A DNA stretch of 64,000 nucleotides from Planctomycetota bacterium. GTDB taxonomy: Bacteria; Planctomycetota; UBA1135; GCA-002686595. The position numbers and the translations under genes were made by a program. The notes beneath the pieces were generated by a model. It saw only the letters and a program-made list of their open reading frames with translations, was not told the origin of the DNA and did no database searches. Below, piece by piece: positions 34,125-43,863 of the stretch. Location: assembly GCA_021413885.1 (NCBI GenBank), contig JAIOPM010000031.1, positions 186,001 to 250,000 of the forward strand. Direction: 5' to 3'. Within the stretch, counting starts at the first letter, position 1. Each line of letters opens with the position of its first letter.

Positions 34125-34576
34125 TCGAGTTCGACCCGCGTTTGCGCGCGCTCGGTCAGCGCCTCGCGCGTGACGTCGAAGTAGAGCTCCCAACGGCCGG
34201 GCATGTGGAACAGCATCCCGCTGATCCCGAACGAACCGTCGGAGCGCCGCTCGACGCGCGGCGTGCGCGCCATGCCGTGCTTGTGCTCGGGCATCGCGGC
34301 GTCGACGGCGAGCTCGACGTCGTCGAGCGGGTGCTCGCGATCGTTGGCGGCGAAGACCCAAGCTCGAATCGCGAACTCCGCGTTCATCGGGATCGTTAGA
34401 GGCGCCGTCCGGTAGCGCACGACGAAGAGGCCGGTGCCGCCGACGACTTCGTTTGCGTCGCGCCACGCGGGTTGGGCTGCGGCGGCTCGCGCTTGTGAAC
34501 TCGTCGGCGTCGTCGATGCACAAGCGCCCGCGAGCAGCACGAGTGACGACACGACGATGCGCAGCATGACGTTCAT
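34121..34576 (-). CDS. FixH/YtkA-like lipoprotein
   Basis: A 151-residue protein with a lipoprotein-like signal ([19 protein letters not shown]). The mature part is one small beta-sandwich domain with the motif AAMPEHKHGMARTPRV and an ending MPGRWELYFDV, characteristic of FixH/YtkA-like proteins, which are associated with copper or cytochrome oxidase biogenesis. The His/Met-rich loop could bind a metal. It is coupled by ATGA overlaps to the NHL protein upstream and the di-haem peroxidase downstream, which supports a shared periplasmic redox role. ATG 34567, three codons in, is an alternative start. Confidence 0.75.
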   Translation of the reverse strand: MNVMLRIVVSSLVLLAGACASTTPTSSQARAAAAQPAWRDANEVVGGTGLFVVRYRTAPLTIPMNAEFAIRAWVFAANDREHPLDDVELAVDAAMPEHKHGMARTPRVERRSDGSFGISGMLFHMPGRWELYFDVTREALTERAQTRVELE

Positions 34577-36486
34577 CGCTTCTGCTCGCGCAACTCGCGC
34601 GTGAAGAGCCGCGAACCAAACCAACCGACGATACGCCCGGCACTGTCGCCTTCGATCCCGCGCAGGACGCCGCGGTGATTGCCCCAGTCGAGCACGACGA
34701 GCTCGCCGCGCCCGTCGACCGCGAGCCCGCGCGGCTTGAAGTACTGATCCGGCGCGAGCCCGGGTGCGCCGACACGTTCGAGCAACGCTCCCTCCGCGCT
34801 GTAGCACGCAAGCATCGCCGTCGCGCGATCGGAGACCCACACGCGACCCGCGTGATCGACGGCGAGACCTGAGGGCGCGATGAGTCCGTCGCGCGCGAAA
34901 TCACCCGACGCGCGGCCATCGGTTCCGAAAACACGCACGCGTCCGGAGAGGCGATCGACGACGAACACGCGGCCGTCCGGATGCACCGCGACGCCTGCCG
35001 GCGCGACGAATGGATCCGTACCGGTGTCGAGTTTGCCGACGAGCTTGAAGTCGGCGTCGACGATCCATACCTCAAGGTTGCGCGGGTCGCAGACGTAGAG
35101 CCGACCGTGCGCGTCGAGCGCAATCGCCTCGGGCTCGATCAGCCAACGCGCGCCGAGATCCTTGCCGAGCTCGTGCAGCTTGACGAAGTCGAGCGACCGC
35201 GCGAACGCGAGCAGGTACGGGTCGTTCTTCAGCTCGCCCTCGAAGTCGCCGACGATCGCGTAGGTCGAGAGCCGCGCATTCGCGGGATCGCTGACGTGGA
35301 TGCGCTTGCGTTCGAGATCGATCGCGGCGTCGTACGGGCGCAACAACTCGCCCGAACGCGTGCCGTGGATGCCGATCGACGTGATCTGCACCGGCTCAGG
35401 CAATTCGGTGCGGAAGAGCGCGAGCGTCGAAGCTCCCGGCTCGAGCACCGCGATCAAATTGCCCGCGGCGCCGACCTCGGGCCCGTAGTGCGCAGCGATG
35501 TTGCGCTCCTGCGGAATCGGCGGCGGCTCGTTCGGATCGAGCGGCGGCTGGATCCCGAAGATCTGCGCGCGGTTCTCGAAGCCTTCGCAGACGAGCATGC
35601 GCGTGCCGTCCGCGGAAACCGCGACCGCGTCGGGATAGTGGATCTTGCCCTGGCCTTCGCGCGGCAACAGCGCGTGCACGCCCATCTCGTAGAGCCACGC
35701 TCCTTCGCGATCGAACACCTGCACGCGATGGTTCTCGCGATCGACGACGTAGACGCGCTCGCCGACGACGTCGAGCGACGTCGGCGACGCGAACTGACCG
35801 GGATACGAACCGAAGTCACCCCACGTCTTCAGGAACGCGCCGTGCGAATCGAACTTCTGCACGCGGTGGTTATCGGAGTCGGCGACGTAGACGTTTTCTT
35901 CCGCGTCAACGGCGACGTCGAGCGGCGCGAGGAAATGTCCCTCGCTCGTGCCGCGCGAGCCGATGACAAAGAGCGGCTTGCCGTCGAGGTCGAGCACCTG
36001 CACGCGATCGTTGCGCGAGTCGGCGACGTAGAGCTTCTCGCCCGCGATGCAGATGCCGCGGGGCGTGTTGAACTCGCCGGGCGCGGTGCCGCGACCACCG
36101 AGGCAAAGTCCGCCGCCGAACGTGACGCAGTGCGAGCCTGAGTCCGACACGCACAGCCGGCCGTCGAGCGTCTGAGTGATCCCACTCGGTTCGACGAGCT
36201 CGAAGCTCTCGTTCACGAAGTACTCCCACTCCTCCGCTTCCTTCGCTCGGTTGCCTTCGCCATCGAGGACTTGCACTCGGCGGCCCTGAGCCTCGACGAC
36301 GATCCATCCGACCAAGGATCCGCGGGGCGACTGCGTCGCGAATGCGATCGCCGCTGCGGGGTCCGCCAGTCCGTCGACTTGAGCTCTGAATTCCGACAGC
36401 CGCTGCGCCGCCGGCTCAGCGTCCTGGGCGCTCACCGCCGACGCCGTGACGACGATCGCAATCGAAAGGCCGCGTCGGAGCTCCAT
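34573..36486 (-). CDS. Exported NHL-repeat beta-propeller protein
   Basis: A 637-residue exported protein; ATG 36486 is chosen for its signal peptide ([21 protein letters not shown]). NHL repeats run through most of the length, for example [87 protein letters not shown] and [29 protein letters not shown]. They suggest two propellers split by a less regular stretch at about 300-400. There is no enzyme motif. It heads an operon with the FixH-like lipoprotein and the MauG-family peroxidase, so it may be a scaffold or partner for them. It starts 82 bp from the divergent mutM. Confidence 0.87.
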   Translation of the reverse strand: MELRRGLSIAIVVTASAVSAQDAEPAAQRLSEFRAQVDGLADPAAAIAFATQSPRGSLVGWIVVEAQGRRVQVLDGEGNRAKEAEEWEYFVNESFELVEPSGITQTLDGRLCVSDSGSHCVTFGGGLCLGGRGTAPGEFNTPRGICIAGEKLYVADSRNDRVQVLDLDGKPLFVIGSRGTSEGHFLAPLDVAVDAEENVYVADSDNHRVQKFDSHGAFLKTWGDFGSYPGQFASPTSLDVVGERVYVVDRENHRVQVFDREGAWLYEMGVHALLPREGQGKIHYPDAVAVSADGTRMLVCEGFENRAQIFGIQPPLDPNEPPPIPQERNIAAHYGPEVGAAGNLIAVLEPGASTLALFRTELPEPVQITSIGIHGTRSGELLRPYDAAIDLERKRIHVSDPANARLSTYAIVGDFEGELKNDPYLLAFARSLDFVKLHELGKDLGARWLIEPEAIALDAHGRLYVCDPRNLEVWIVDADFKLVGKLDTGTDPFVAPAGVAVHPDGRVFVVDRLSGRVRVFGTDGRASGDFARDGLIAPSGLAVDHAGRVWVSDRATAMLACYSAEGALLERVGAPGLAPDQYFKPRGLAVDGRGELVVLDWGNHRGVLRGIEGDSAGRIVGWFGSRLFTRELREQKR

Positions 36487-36568
36487 GCGACTCACCAAGA
36501 TACGCCTGGGCCGTCGACTCGTCGCCGAAGCTGCTGACGGCGGCGTCACGAGCGGTCAAGATCACGCC

Positions 36569-37480
36569 GTGCCCGAGCTGCCCGACATCGAGCTCTATCG
36601 AGCCCACCTAGAACGACGCCTCGTCGGCTCGAAGCTCGAACGCATTCGACTCGAGAGCGCGTTCCTCCTCCGCACGGTCGAGCCCAAGCTCACCGACTTC
36701 GAAGGCCTGCGCGTGACCGGCTTCTCACGCCTCGGCAAGCGCATCGTCTTCGAGTTCGAGGGCGAGCTCTTCCTCGTCGTCCACCTGATGATCGCCGGCC
36801 GCTTGCGTTGGCGCGATCGCGGCGCGGCGGTGCCGAAGCGTCTCGGCCTGGTCGCGTTCGACTTCGACCGAGGCACGTTGCTCTTGACGGAAGCCGGCAC
36901 GAAGCGTCGCGCGTCTCTTCACGCCGTCCGCGGTCGAGCCGCGCTCGCCGAGCACGATCCCGGCGGCGTCGATGTCCTCGCGATCGACGCGGCGGAGTTC
37001 GCGCGCGTGCTGAAGTCGGAGAACCACACGTTGAAGCGCGCGCTCAGCGATCCGCGGCTTTTCAGCGGCATCGGCAACGCGTACTCCGACGAGATCCTGC
37101 ACCGTGCAAGATTGTCACCTCTGACTCTCACGTCACGCCTCGACACCGATGAAGTCGAGCGACTGCGCATCGCCGTGCGCGAAACTCTGTCGCAGTGGAG
37201 CGAGCGCCTCGCGCGCGAAACAGGTTCCGACTTCCCCGAGAAGGTGACCGCGTTCCGTCCGGACTTCGCGGTGCACGGTCGCTTCGGATTGCCTTGCCCC
37301 GATTGCGGCGCGCCGGTGCAGCGCATCGCGTACGCCGACAACGAGTGCAACTACTGCGCCCGTTGCCAGAACGAGGGACGCCTCCTGGCCGACCGTGCTC
37401 TCTCACGGCTCTTGAAGGACGATTGGCCGCGCACGCTCGAGGAACTCGAAGCGTTGCGACGAGCGCGCCGACAGGGCTAG
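36569..37480 (+). CDS. mutM: Formamidopyrimidine-DNA glycosylase (Fpg/Nei family)
   Basis: A 303-residue base-excision repair enzyme starting at GTG, giving the required N-terminal PELPDIE after removal of the first residue (Pro is the nucleophile, followed by the catalytic Glu). Further landmarks are [13 protein letters not shown] with the conserved Lys, [20 protein letters not shown] (helix-two-turn-helix) and a C-terminal zinc finger CPDC-x16-CARCQ. It removes oxidised purines such as 8-oxoguanine and nicks the strand. The start lies only 82 bp from the divergent NHL gene. The protein is about 30 residues longer than E. coli MutM, mainly at the C-terminus. Confidence 0.92.
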   Translation: MPELPDIELYRAHLERRLVGSKLERIRLESAFLLRTVEPKLTDFEGLRVTGFSRLGKRIVFEFEGELFLVVHLMIAGRLRWRDRGAAVPKRLGLVAFDFDRGTLLLTEAGTKRRASLHAVRGRAALAEHDPGGVDVLAIDAAEFARVLKSENHTLKRALSDPRLFSGIGNAYSDEILHRARLSPLTLTSRLDTDEVERLRIAVRETLSQWSERLARETGSDFPEKVTAFRPDFAVHGRFGLPCPDCGAPVQRIAYADNECNYCARCQNEGRLLADRALSRLLKDDWPRTLEELEALRRARRQG

Positions 37481-37569
37481 CGGTCGGAGAGCGCGGGAGT
37501 ACAGTGGAACGCGCTGCGGGGGCCGCTTCGGCAACCGCTCTCTCCAAGGCATTTCGAGGAGTCAGGGTC

Positions 37570-40143
37570 ATGTTCACGATTCCGCGCGGATCGTGCTTCT
37601 TGGTTTCTGTCGCGTTCACGGCGTGGTTGTCGACCACCGCGTTCGCGCAGACATCGGGTCAAGTCGTCGTTCGACCGACGGCTGCCGGAAGCACACTCTC
37701 CTTCGATGGCGTTCAAGCGTTCCACTCCACTTCGAATCCGGTGATCGCGGCGAAGAGCTTCGTCGTCGACAACGTGCGCGTCGCCGTCTGGCGCGAGCTC
37801 GCCGGCCCCAACGAAGTGCCGTACTACGCGATCCAACTCGCCGACGGCTCGATGCACGTCGTGCAGACCGACTACACCGTGTTGATGCAGCGTGCGCAGT
37901 TCGATCCCGCGGTCTTCGCGCCGGACTTCTCGCGCTCGGCCGTTGCTTGGGACGGCGAGGTCTACATCGTCCAGTTCGAGACGCAGCCGCTCTTCGAATA
38001 CCAGCAAGCCCTGCGCGCGGCGGGCGCGACCGTCTACAGCTACGTCGGCAACCACGCGCAGCTCGTGCGCATGACGCCGGCCGTCAAGGCCGCCGTTTCG
38101 GCGATGCCGTTCGTGCGCTGGGTCGGACCGTTCCACGGCGAGTACAAGATCGAGTCGGTCGTGATGGGGATGCTCGAGTCGGGCAACCTCGACACGCTCC
38201 GTTACAACGTCCAAGTCTTCGAGCGCGGCATGGCGCAGAAGCCCTTGGTCGCCGCGAAGATCCTCGCCGTCGGCGGCGTGATCGAAACGATGGACGAGAA
38301 CGGCTTCCTGATCGGAGCGACGTTGACGCCCGCGCAACTGCGCCGCGTCGCGGGCTTCGACGAAGTCGCCGCGATCGACCGTTGGAGCATGGCGGAGCCC
38401 GACATGAACAACGTGCGCATCCTCGGCGGCGCGAACTCGCTCGAGACGATCGCCGGCTACACCGGCACCGGCGTGCGAGGTGAAGTGTTCGACGGCGGCG
38501 TCCTCGCGACGCACAGCGCGTTGCAGCACAACGGCGGCGTCTTGCTGCACGGCGCGCCCAACTCCGACAACTCCCACGGCACCGAGACCACCGGCATCGT
38601 CTTCGGCGACGGCACCAGCAACGCGCTGGGTCGCGGCATGTTGCCGACCGCCTCGATCATCGGCGCGTCGTACCACAACCTCATCCCGTTCTTCGGACCC
38701 ACCAGCCGCTACACGCACACCGCGGATCTCGTCGATCCGCTGCAGCCGTACAAGTGCGTGTTCCAGTCGAACAGCTGGGGCAGCTCGCTGGTGACGACCT
38801 ACACCACCGAGTCGTTCGAGATGGACGACATCATCTTTCAGAACGACATCCTGATCCTGAACTCGCAGTCGAACGCCAACAGCACGCTATCGCGTCCGGA
38901 AGCGTGGGCGAAGAACGTGGTGTCGATCGGCGGAATCAACCACCTCGACAACACGGTCAAGGGCGACGACAACTGGAACGGAGCGAGCATCGGTCCCGCG
39001 GCCGACGGACGCATCAAGCCCGACCTCGCGTTCTTCTACGACTCGATCCTCACGACGTCGTCGTTGAGCACCACGGCCTACGATCCGAACTTCGGCGGCA
39101 CCAGCGCGGCGACGCCGGCGAGCGCCGGTCACTTCGGCCTCTTCTTCCAGATGTGGAGCGACGGCGTGTTCGGCAACGCGCACCCGGGCGCGACGGTGTT
39201 CGAGAACCGTCCGCACTTCACGTTGGCGAAGGCCGCGATGATCAACACGGCGAGCCAATGGACGTTCAGTGGCACCGCTCACAACCTGACGCGCGTACAC
39301 CAAGGTTGGGGCATGCCCAACGTGCAGTCGCTCTACGACCGCAAGGACAAGACGTTCTTCGTCAACGAGACCGATCCGCTCAACAACCTCCAGACGAAGA
39401 CCTACCAGCTCTCGGTCGCGCCGGGTGAGCCGCTGTTCGCGGTCACGATGGTCTACCGCGATCTCGCGGGCACGGTGTCGGCTTCGCAGCACCGCTTCAA
39501 CGATCTGTCGCTGCGCGTCACCGACCCGAGCAGCACGGTTTCCTACTGGGGCAACAACGGACTGCTCGCGGGCAACTACTCGACGAGCGGCGGCGTCGCC
39601 AACACCAAGGACACCGTCGAAAACGTCTTCGTGCGTCTGCCGGTGGCGGGCACGTGGACGATCGAGGTCATCGGTTCGGACATCAATACCGACGTGATCG
39701 CTTCGCTGCCCGGCAACAACGCGGACTTCTCGTTGTGGGCGACGGGCGGCACCACGCTCTGCCCGGCGCCGACCAGCTACTGCGCCGGCAAGTTGAACTC
39801 GATCGGCACGATCCCGGCGATCTCCTCGACCGGTTCGACGTCGTTCGCGATCAACAACTTCGCGGTGACGATGACCAACGGCACGCACGGCAAGCCCGCG
39901 CTCGTGTTCCGCGGTCCGAACCAACTGTCGCAAGCGTTCCACGGCGGCACGCTTTGCATCGCTCCGCCGACCAAGCGCGGCTCGGTCATCACGACGACCG
40001 CGTCGGGTGCGGGCACGTGGGCGTACGCGATCCAAGCGAGCGACGTCGGCAACACGCTGAACTTCCAGTGGTGGATGCGCGACAACCCGGATCCGTTCGG
40101 TGACGGGCTCTCGAACGCGCTCAGCGCGACGTTCTGCAACTAG
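37570..40143 (+). CDS. Secreted S8 subtilisin-like protease with shared C-terminal domain
   Basis: An 857-residue exported protease; the ATG at 37570 has GAGGAG about eight bases upstream and a signal peptide ending AFAQ. A roughly 260-residue N-terminal region may act as a propeptide. The peptidase domain has the catalytic triad Asp308 (GEVFDGG), His336 (NSHGTETTG) and Ser512 (FGGTSAATP), plus the oxyanion Asn401 (QSNSWG). A P-domain-like beta-sandwich follows (NDLSLRVTDPSS...VRLPVAGTWTIEV). The last 121 residues are the shared C-terminal domain, shorter and without the GC pair (YCAGKLNSIGTIPAI to FQWWMRDNPDPFGDGLSNAL). It probably acts outside the cell on proteins. Confidence 0.92.
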   Translation: MFTIPRGSCFLVSVAFTAWLSTTAFAQTSGQVVVRPTAAGSTLSFDGVQAFHSTSNPVIAAKSFVVDNVRVAVWRELAGPNEVPYYAIQLADGSMHVVQTDYTVLMQRAQFDPAVFAPDFSRSAVAWDGEVYIVQFETQPLFEYQQALRAAGATVYSYVGNHAQLVRMTPAVKAAVSAMPFVRWVGPFHGEYKIESVVMGMLESGNLDTLRYNVQVFERGMAQKPLVAAKILAVGGVIETMDENGFLIGATLTPAQLRRVAGFDEVAAIDRWSMAEPDMNNVRILGGANSLETIAGYTGTGVRGEVFDGGVLATHSALQHNGGVLLHGAPNSDNSHGTETTGIVFGDGTSNALGRGMLPTASIIGASYHNLIPFFGPTSRYTHTADLVDPLQPYKCVFQSNSWGSSLVTTYTTESFEMDDIIFQNDILILNSQSNANSTLSRPEAWAKNVVSIGGINHLDNTVKGDDNWNGASIGPAADGRIKPDLAFFYDSILTTSSLSTTAYDPNFGGTSAATPASAGHFGLFFQMWSDGVFGNAHPGATVFENRPHFTLAKAAMINTASQWTFSGTAHNLTRVHQGWGMPNVQSLYDRKDKTFFVNETDPLNNLQTKTYQLSVAPGEPLFAVTMVYRDLAGTVSASQHRFNDLSLRVTDPSSTVSYWGNNGLLAGNYSTSGGVANTKDTVENVFVRLPVAGTWTIEVIGSDINTDVIASLPGNNADFSLWATGGTTLCPAPTSYCAGKLNSIGTIPAISSTGSTSFAINNFAVTMTNGTHGKPALVFRGPNQLSQAFHGGTLCIAPPTKRGSVITTTASGAGTWAYAIQASDVGNTLNFQWWMRDNPDPFGDGLSNALSATFCN

Positions 40144-40163
40144 TCGGCGAACGGTGAACACCA

Positions 40164-40197
40164 AGACGCCCGTCGAGCTCGTGCTCGGCGGGCGTCT
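40164..40197. terminator. Bidirectional hairpin between convergent genes
   Basis: AGACGCCCGTCGAGC and GCTCGGCGGGCGTCT form a 15-bp stem with one wobble and a four-base loop. It lies between the stops of the subtilase gene (plus) and the DUF1579 gene (minus). There is no strong T-run on either side. Confidence 0.75.
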
Positions 40198-40209
40198 CGC
40201 TTGGCGCGC

Positions 40210-40797
40210 TCAACCGCGGCGCGTGTAGCTCGAGCGCACGAGCTGCAGCGGTTCGCCCGCCGAGCCGCGGCCCCAGATCTCGCGCACGTAGCGATCGCGG
40301 TCGAGGATGCGCAGCACCTCGGTGGTCTTGGTGCGCACGCCGCTCGCGGGGTCCTTGGTCTCGGTCTCGAACGCGATCGTGCGCGTGTCGCGGTCGAAGC
40401 TGCCGCTCGCGTCGACGTGCGTGAGCGAAAGCGACTCGAACGACGTCGATTGGAAGCGCTGCGTCGCAGGATCGAAGCCCAGCACGCGCAGGCTCTCGAT
40501 CGCGAGCTCGCCGCGGCGGCTGGTCGCCTCGCAGCGCAGGAAGCGCCCGCCGAGCGCCCACACGTTGCTCGTCGTGCCGCGCCAGTCCGACGCGTCCTCG
40601 CCGGGCAACGCGAAGTGCGCCTCGAAGTCGAACTCGCCGACCAAATCGTCGAGCAGCGCATGTTCAGGTCGCGGCGAAGCGAACTCGAGCATGTTCGCGA
40701 AGCGATCGCCGTGCTGCGCGGCGGGCGCCGAGCATTCGAGCGACAAGAACACCGTCGTCGTGATCGCGACACCGATCGCCGTCGTCCACGCACGCAT
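40210..40797 (-). CDS. DUF1579-family exported protein
   Basis: A 195-residue protein with an N-terminal signal-like segment (MRAWTTAIGVAITTTVFLSLEC). The mature part fits DUF1579: LLDDLVGEFDFEAHFALPGE, then SNVWALGGRFLRCEATS, then VLGFDPATQRFQSTSFES. This ten-stranded, lipocalin-like family is common in planctomycetes and of unknown function. The terminal Arg-rich RSSYTRRG may be surface-exposed. It is the last of four same-strand genes, 27 bp after the carboxylesterase, and converges on the subtilase gene with a hairpin between the stops. Confidence 0.82.
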   Translation of the reverse strand: MRAWTTAIGVAITTTVFLSLECSAPAAQHGDRFANMLEFASPRPEHALLDDLVGEFDFEAHFALPGEDASDWRGTTSNVWALGGRFLRCEATSRRGELAIESLRVLGFDPATQRFQSTSFESLSLTHVDASGSFDRDTRTIAFETETKDPASGVRTKTTEVLRILDRDRYVREIWGRGSAGEPLQLVRSSYTRRG

Positions 40798-40824
40798 CGA
40801 GACCTCCGTTTTTCGGGTATCAGC

Positions 40825-41511
40825 TCAACCGACCGACGCGAAGCGCGCGCGCATCCACGCGCCGAGATCCCGGATCTCCTCCAAGCACACTTGATGCTGC
40901 ATCTTGTACGTGTGGAGTTCGAGCGGGTAGCCGAGCTCGAGCAACTTGTCCGCCGCGTCGCGTCCGCGTTCGATCGGCACCATCGGATCGAGCGTGCCGT
41001 GCGCGTGGAAGATCGGCAACTTGCGATTCGCCGGCGCGAGATCCTTCATGAGTTCGTCCGGGCTGACCAAGTACGTCGACAGCGCGATCGCGCCGAGCAG
41101 CGGCTCGGGATTGCGCAACGCGACGTGCAGTCCGATCGCTCCACCTTGGCTGAAGCCGGCGATCAAAACGCGTTCGCTCGGCACGCCGCGTTGGTTCTCG
41201 CGCGCGAGCAACGCACGCACCGACGCGAGCGAACGCGCGACGCCGCGCGCGTCGTGCATGCGCCGCAGCTCGAGCTCTTGGATGTCGTACCACGCGCGCA
41301 TCACCATGCCGCCGTTGAGCGTCACCGGGATCTTCGGCGCGTGGGGGAAGACGAAGCGCACCGGGATCGACGGATCGAGATCGAGCTCGGGCACGATCGG
41401 CGGGAAATCGTGGCCGTCGGCGCCGAGGCCGTGCAACCAGATCACCGAGCAACGCGCGGGCGTCGACGGTTCGAGTTCGACGGCCGTCAGCAGTTCGACG
41501 CTTGCCGTCAT
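40825..41511 (-). CDS. Carboxylesterase/phospholipase-type alpha/beta hydrolase
   Basis: A 228-residue cytoplasmic alpha/beta hydrolase of the small carboxylesterase/lysophospholipase family. Landmarks are VIWLHGLGADGHDF (oxyanion loop), FPHAPKIPVTLNGGMVMRAWYDI, the nucleophile elbow IAGFSQGGAI, the acid in HGTLDPMVP, and the catalytic His in YKMQHQVC; the acid and His blocks are in the expected order and spacing. The length matches the family. It likely cleaves short acyl esters. It is coupled by an ATGA overlap to the preceding lipoprotein gene. Confidence 0.92.
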   Translation of the reverse strand: MTASVELLTAVELEPSTPARCSVIWLHGLGADGHDFPPIVPELDLDPSIPVRFVFPHAPKIPVTLNGGMVMRAWYDIQELELRRMHDARGVARSLASVRALLARENQRGVPSERVLIAGFSQGGAIGLHVALRNPEPLLGAIALSTYLVSPDELMKDLAPANRKLPIFHAHGTLDPMVPIERGRDAADKLLELGYPLELHTYKMQHQVCLEEIRDLGAWMRARFASVG

Positions 41512-42410
41512 TTCGAGGTCTCGCGGGGCTCGGGCTCGAACTCGAGCGTCGGCCGGCGACAGACGCTGCACGAGAAGAGCACCGGATCGGCGAGCGTCTT
41601 GCACGTCGGGCACTTGAACACGAAGTGCGAGTCGCGCGTGATCCAGTTCGCGAGGCGTTCGTGTTCGCGCTCGCCGAGTTCGTGCGCGCCGGTCGAAGTC
41701 TCGAGCGCGTGCACCGCGAATTTGAACGCGAGCGGCTCGTCGGTGCGCACGACGTGCTCGAAGACACCGACGTAGATCCACGGCCGCGCGCCGTCCTCGA
41801 CGCGGGTCGCGGCGAGCAACGTGTCGCAGCGCTCGAGCTCGGTGAGTTCCGGGATCCCGGCGAGGATCTCCTCGACGCGATCTTCGAAGCGCAATCGCGC
41901 GAAGCACGCCAACGCCGCGAGGTGGACGTACGCGAGCGTGTCGCGCGTCGTCACGCCGCCGAGGGCTTCGGGCAACAACGTTTCGCCGCCCGCGTTCGGC
42001 GCAATCCCCTGGACCTCGTCGTACCAACCGCGCGCGTAGTCGGCCCAGCGCAACGCGGCGACGCAGTGCGCGAGCGGCGACGCGGATTGCGTCCGCGCGC
42101 GCGCGTCGAGGCGCCACTCGGCGCCTTCGGGCGGAAGGCCGGAGCCGAGGAACGGCGCGCCGAACGCCGCCGCGACGTGCGTGCGCACGAGCAGCACCGC
42201 CGCGTGGAAACGCTGCAACTTCGCGCCGTCGTCGTCGGCGGGCGCGAGCGAGCGTTCGAGCAACTTGGCCGCCGCCGGCAAGTCGCCGCGGGTGACCAAC
42301 GCCTGCGCGTGTTCGAGATCGACGCGCATCACCGCATGGTCGCGCGGCGTCGCGCACGCGACGACGCCGAGCAACGCGAGCGCGCACTTCCGGAGCGACG
42401 AAGAACTCAT
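41508..42410 (-). CDS. Putative lipoprotein with a C-terminal zinc-ribbon motif
   Basis: A 300-residue protein. The start at 42410 is preferred over 42428 because it overlaps the upstream stop (ATGA). It begins with a lipoprotein-like signal (LRKCALALLGVVAC). The middle is helical, with TPR-like spacing (HAQALVTRGDLPAAAKLLERSL, LAYVHLAALACFARLRFEDRVEEIL). The C-terminus carries a CPTC-x11-CSVC motif that looks like a rubredoxin-type zinc ribbon. Zinc ribbons are normally cytoplasmic, so either the signal is misleading or this is a periplasmic metal site. I do not recognise the family. Confidence 0.75.
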   Translation of the reverse strand: MSSSSLRKCALALLGVVACATPRDHAVMRVDLEHAQALVTRGDLPAAAKLLERSLAPADDDGAKLQRFHAAVLLVRTHVAAAFGAPFLGSGLPPEGAEWRLDARARTQSASPLAHCVAALRWADYARGWYDEVQGIAPNAGGETLLPEALGGVTTRDTLAYVHLAALACFARLRFEDRVEEILAGIPELTELERCDTLLAATRVEDGARPWIYVGVFEHVVRTDEPLAFKFAVHALETSTGAHELGEREHERLANWITRDSHFVFKCPTCKTLADPVLFSCSVCRRPTLEFEPEPRETSK

Positions 42411-43015
42411 CGCCCGACTCCGACGCACACCGACTGTTCGCGACCGTCGAGGGTCACTTGGAACGCGACCAACGACGCGCGGAGGTCGAGCTCGCTCGTG
42501 CGCTCGCCGCTCGTGTGCGCGATCGTCCGTTCACCGACGTCGAACGCGCCGCGGGGCGCGAGCTCGAAGAAGAGCCAACCTTCGTCGGCGTGCGCGGTCA
42601 TCAAGCCGGTGCCGAGCGCGAGCTTCTTCAAGCGCGCGCCGTAACGCTCCGGCACGCGCGCCGTGACTTCATCGGCGGTCAGCGCGGCGAGCGCAGTGCC
42701 GTCGGCGAGGAAGAGTTCAGGCGCCATGCGCTCGGGGTTCAACCACGCGCGCGCGCGGTCCTGACCGTCACCGCGCAAGCACGCGGTCACCGCGATCGGC
42801 AGCACGTCGGCGGCGCGGACGAGATCGAGGCCGAAGACCTCGTCGTGCTGCGCGTCCCAACGCGCGGCGGCGAAGATCAGGCCGTCGAGCTTCTGGCTCG
42901 GGAACCCCTGCGTCGCGGGCGTCGCCGCGAGAGGATCGGCGGAGCGGAAAGGTGCGTTCACGGCCGCGCAACTGGTGCACAGAGCGAACGCCACGGCGAG
43001 GATCGTGCGCGGCAT
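42407..43015 (-). CDS. Putative lipoprotein of unknown function
   Basis: A 202-residue protein with a short lipoprotein-like signal (MPRTILAVAFALCTSC). The mature sequence is mixed alpha/beta, with no motif I recognise (LDGLIFAAARWDAQHDEVFGLDLVRAADVLPIAV; DEGWLFFELAPRGAFDVGERTIAHTSG). Its stop overlaps the start of the next lipoprotein gene (ATGA), making it the first of a coupled group that ends in a carboxylesterase and a DUF1579 protein. It lies 81 bp after the sigma factor gene. Confidence 0.72.
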   Translation of the reverse strand: MPRTILAVAFALCTSCAAVNAPFRSADPLAATPATQGFPSQKLDGLIFAAARWDAQHDEVFGLDLVRAADVLPIAVTACLRGDGQDRARAWLNPERMAPELFLADGTALAALTADEVTARVPERYGARLKKLALGTGLMTAHADEGWLFFELAPRGAFDVGERTIAHTSGERTSELDLRASLVAFQVTLDGREQSVCVGVGR

Positions 43016-43096
43016 GGTGTCGGCGGTGGTTGGCCCGACAGCGTACCAGGCGGAGTTCTACCGCGTGGCCGGTCGCGAGGCGTTGACCAGAACGCC

Positions 43097-43801
43097 TCAG
43101 GCGCGGTCGATCCACGCTCGGAGCTGGGGCTCGGCCTCGCGCACCCAAGCCGCGCGAGCGCGAGAGTAGAGCGTATCGACCAGGCTCGCGCCGGCGAGTC
43201 CCAAGCGGGCGGCGACTTCCGACGAACTGCCGCCAAGAAGGTGCCGTTCCAGGAGGATGTTCTGGTAGCGAGGGGAGAGCGCGCGCAGCGTTTCCTCCAG
43301 GATCCTCTCCAATTCCGCGTCGCTCGCGTTCGCGTCCGGAGCGGCCTCGCGGCCCAGCGCGTCGGCGAGCAGAGTGCCTTCCGTGTCGTCGCGCTCGATG
43401 CGCCGCATCGCCGTGGATCTCGCGCCCCGGCCGATGAAGTTGTCGGCGACGGCGCAGAGGTAGGCGTACACGCTGTCTTTGCCTCGATAGTCGAAGTCAA
43501 CGAGCCTCGGCAGCATTTTCGCGTAGGCGTCCTGCACGACTTCGTCGGTGTCGAGCCCTCGCCTCGATCCACGGCGCACGCGCACGTAACACCGAAGTCG
43601 GTCGAGGTAGCGTCGGCAGAGTTCGTCGCTCGCGCCTCGGTCGCCGTCGCGATGACGGCGCAGGAGATCCTCGGTCAACGCCGGCCCCGGCGGGTCGAGC
43701 GGCTCGAGGGACTCGAAGACGAGGATCTTGCGCCGCTCGCGCTCGGGGTTCGACGGGGCGCTTGTGCGCGGTCGCGGGTCGCTGTTGTCTTGCTCGTTCA
43801 T
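43097..43801 (-). CDS. ECF-type RNA polymerase sigma factor
   Basis: A 234-residue protein. After a 45-residue polar N-terminus, region 2 spans about residues 50-120 (LLRRHRDGDRGASDELCRRYLDRL, DTDEVVQDAYAKMLPRL). Region 4 spans about 165-225 (ETLRALSPRYQNILLERHLLGGSSSEVAARLGLAGASLVDTLYSRARAAW). There is no anti-sigma gene next to it. Upstream on the same strand are an exported papain-like protease, an HExxH membrane protein, a lipoprotein and a kinase-FGE fusion. ECF factors paired with Ser/Thr kinases are known in planctomycetes, so kinase control of this factor is plausible. ATG 43801 is used; in-frame starts lie slightly upstream. Confidence 0.87.
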   Translation of the reverse strand: MNEQDNSDPRPRTSAPSNPERERRKILVFESLEPLDPPGPALTEDLLRRHRDGDRGASDELCRRYLDRLRCYVRVRRGSRRGLDTDEVVQDAYAKMLPRLVDFDYRGKDSVYAYLCAVADNFIGRGARSTAMRRIERDDTEGTLLADALGREAAPDANASDAELERILEETLRALSPRYQNILLERHLLGGSSSEVAARLGLAGASLVDTLYSRARAAWVREAEPQLRAWIDRA

Positions 43802-43863
43802 GGTCGGAATCGTAGTGCGTATCATCGTGCCGTGGTGCGCCGGCCCGGCGCCTCTGACTCGAC

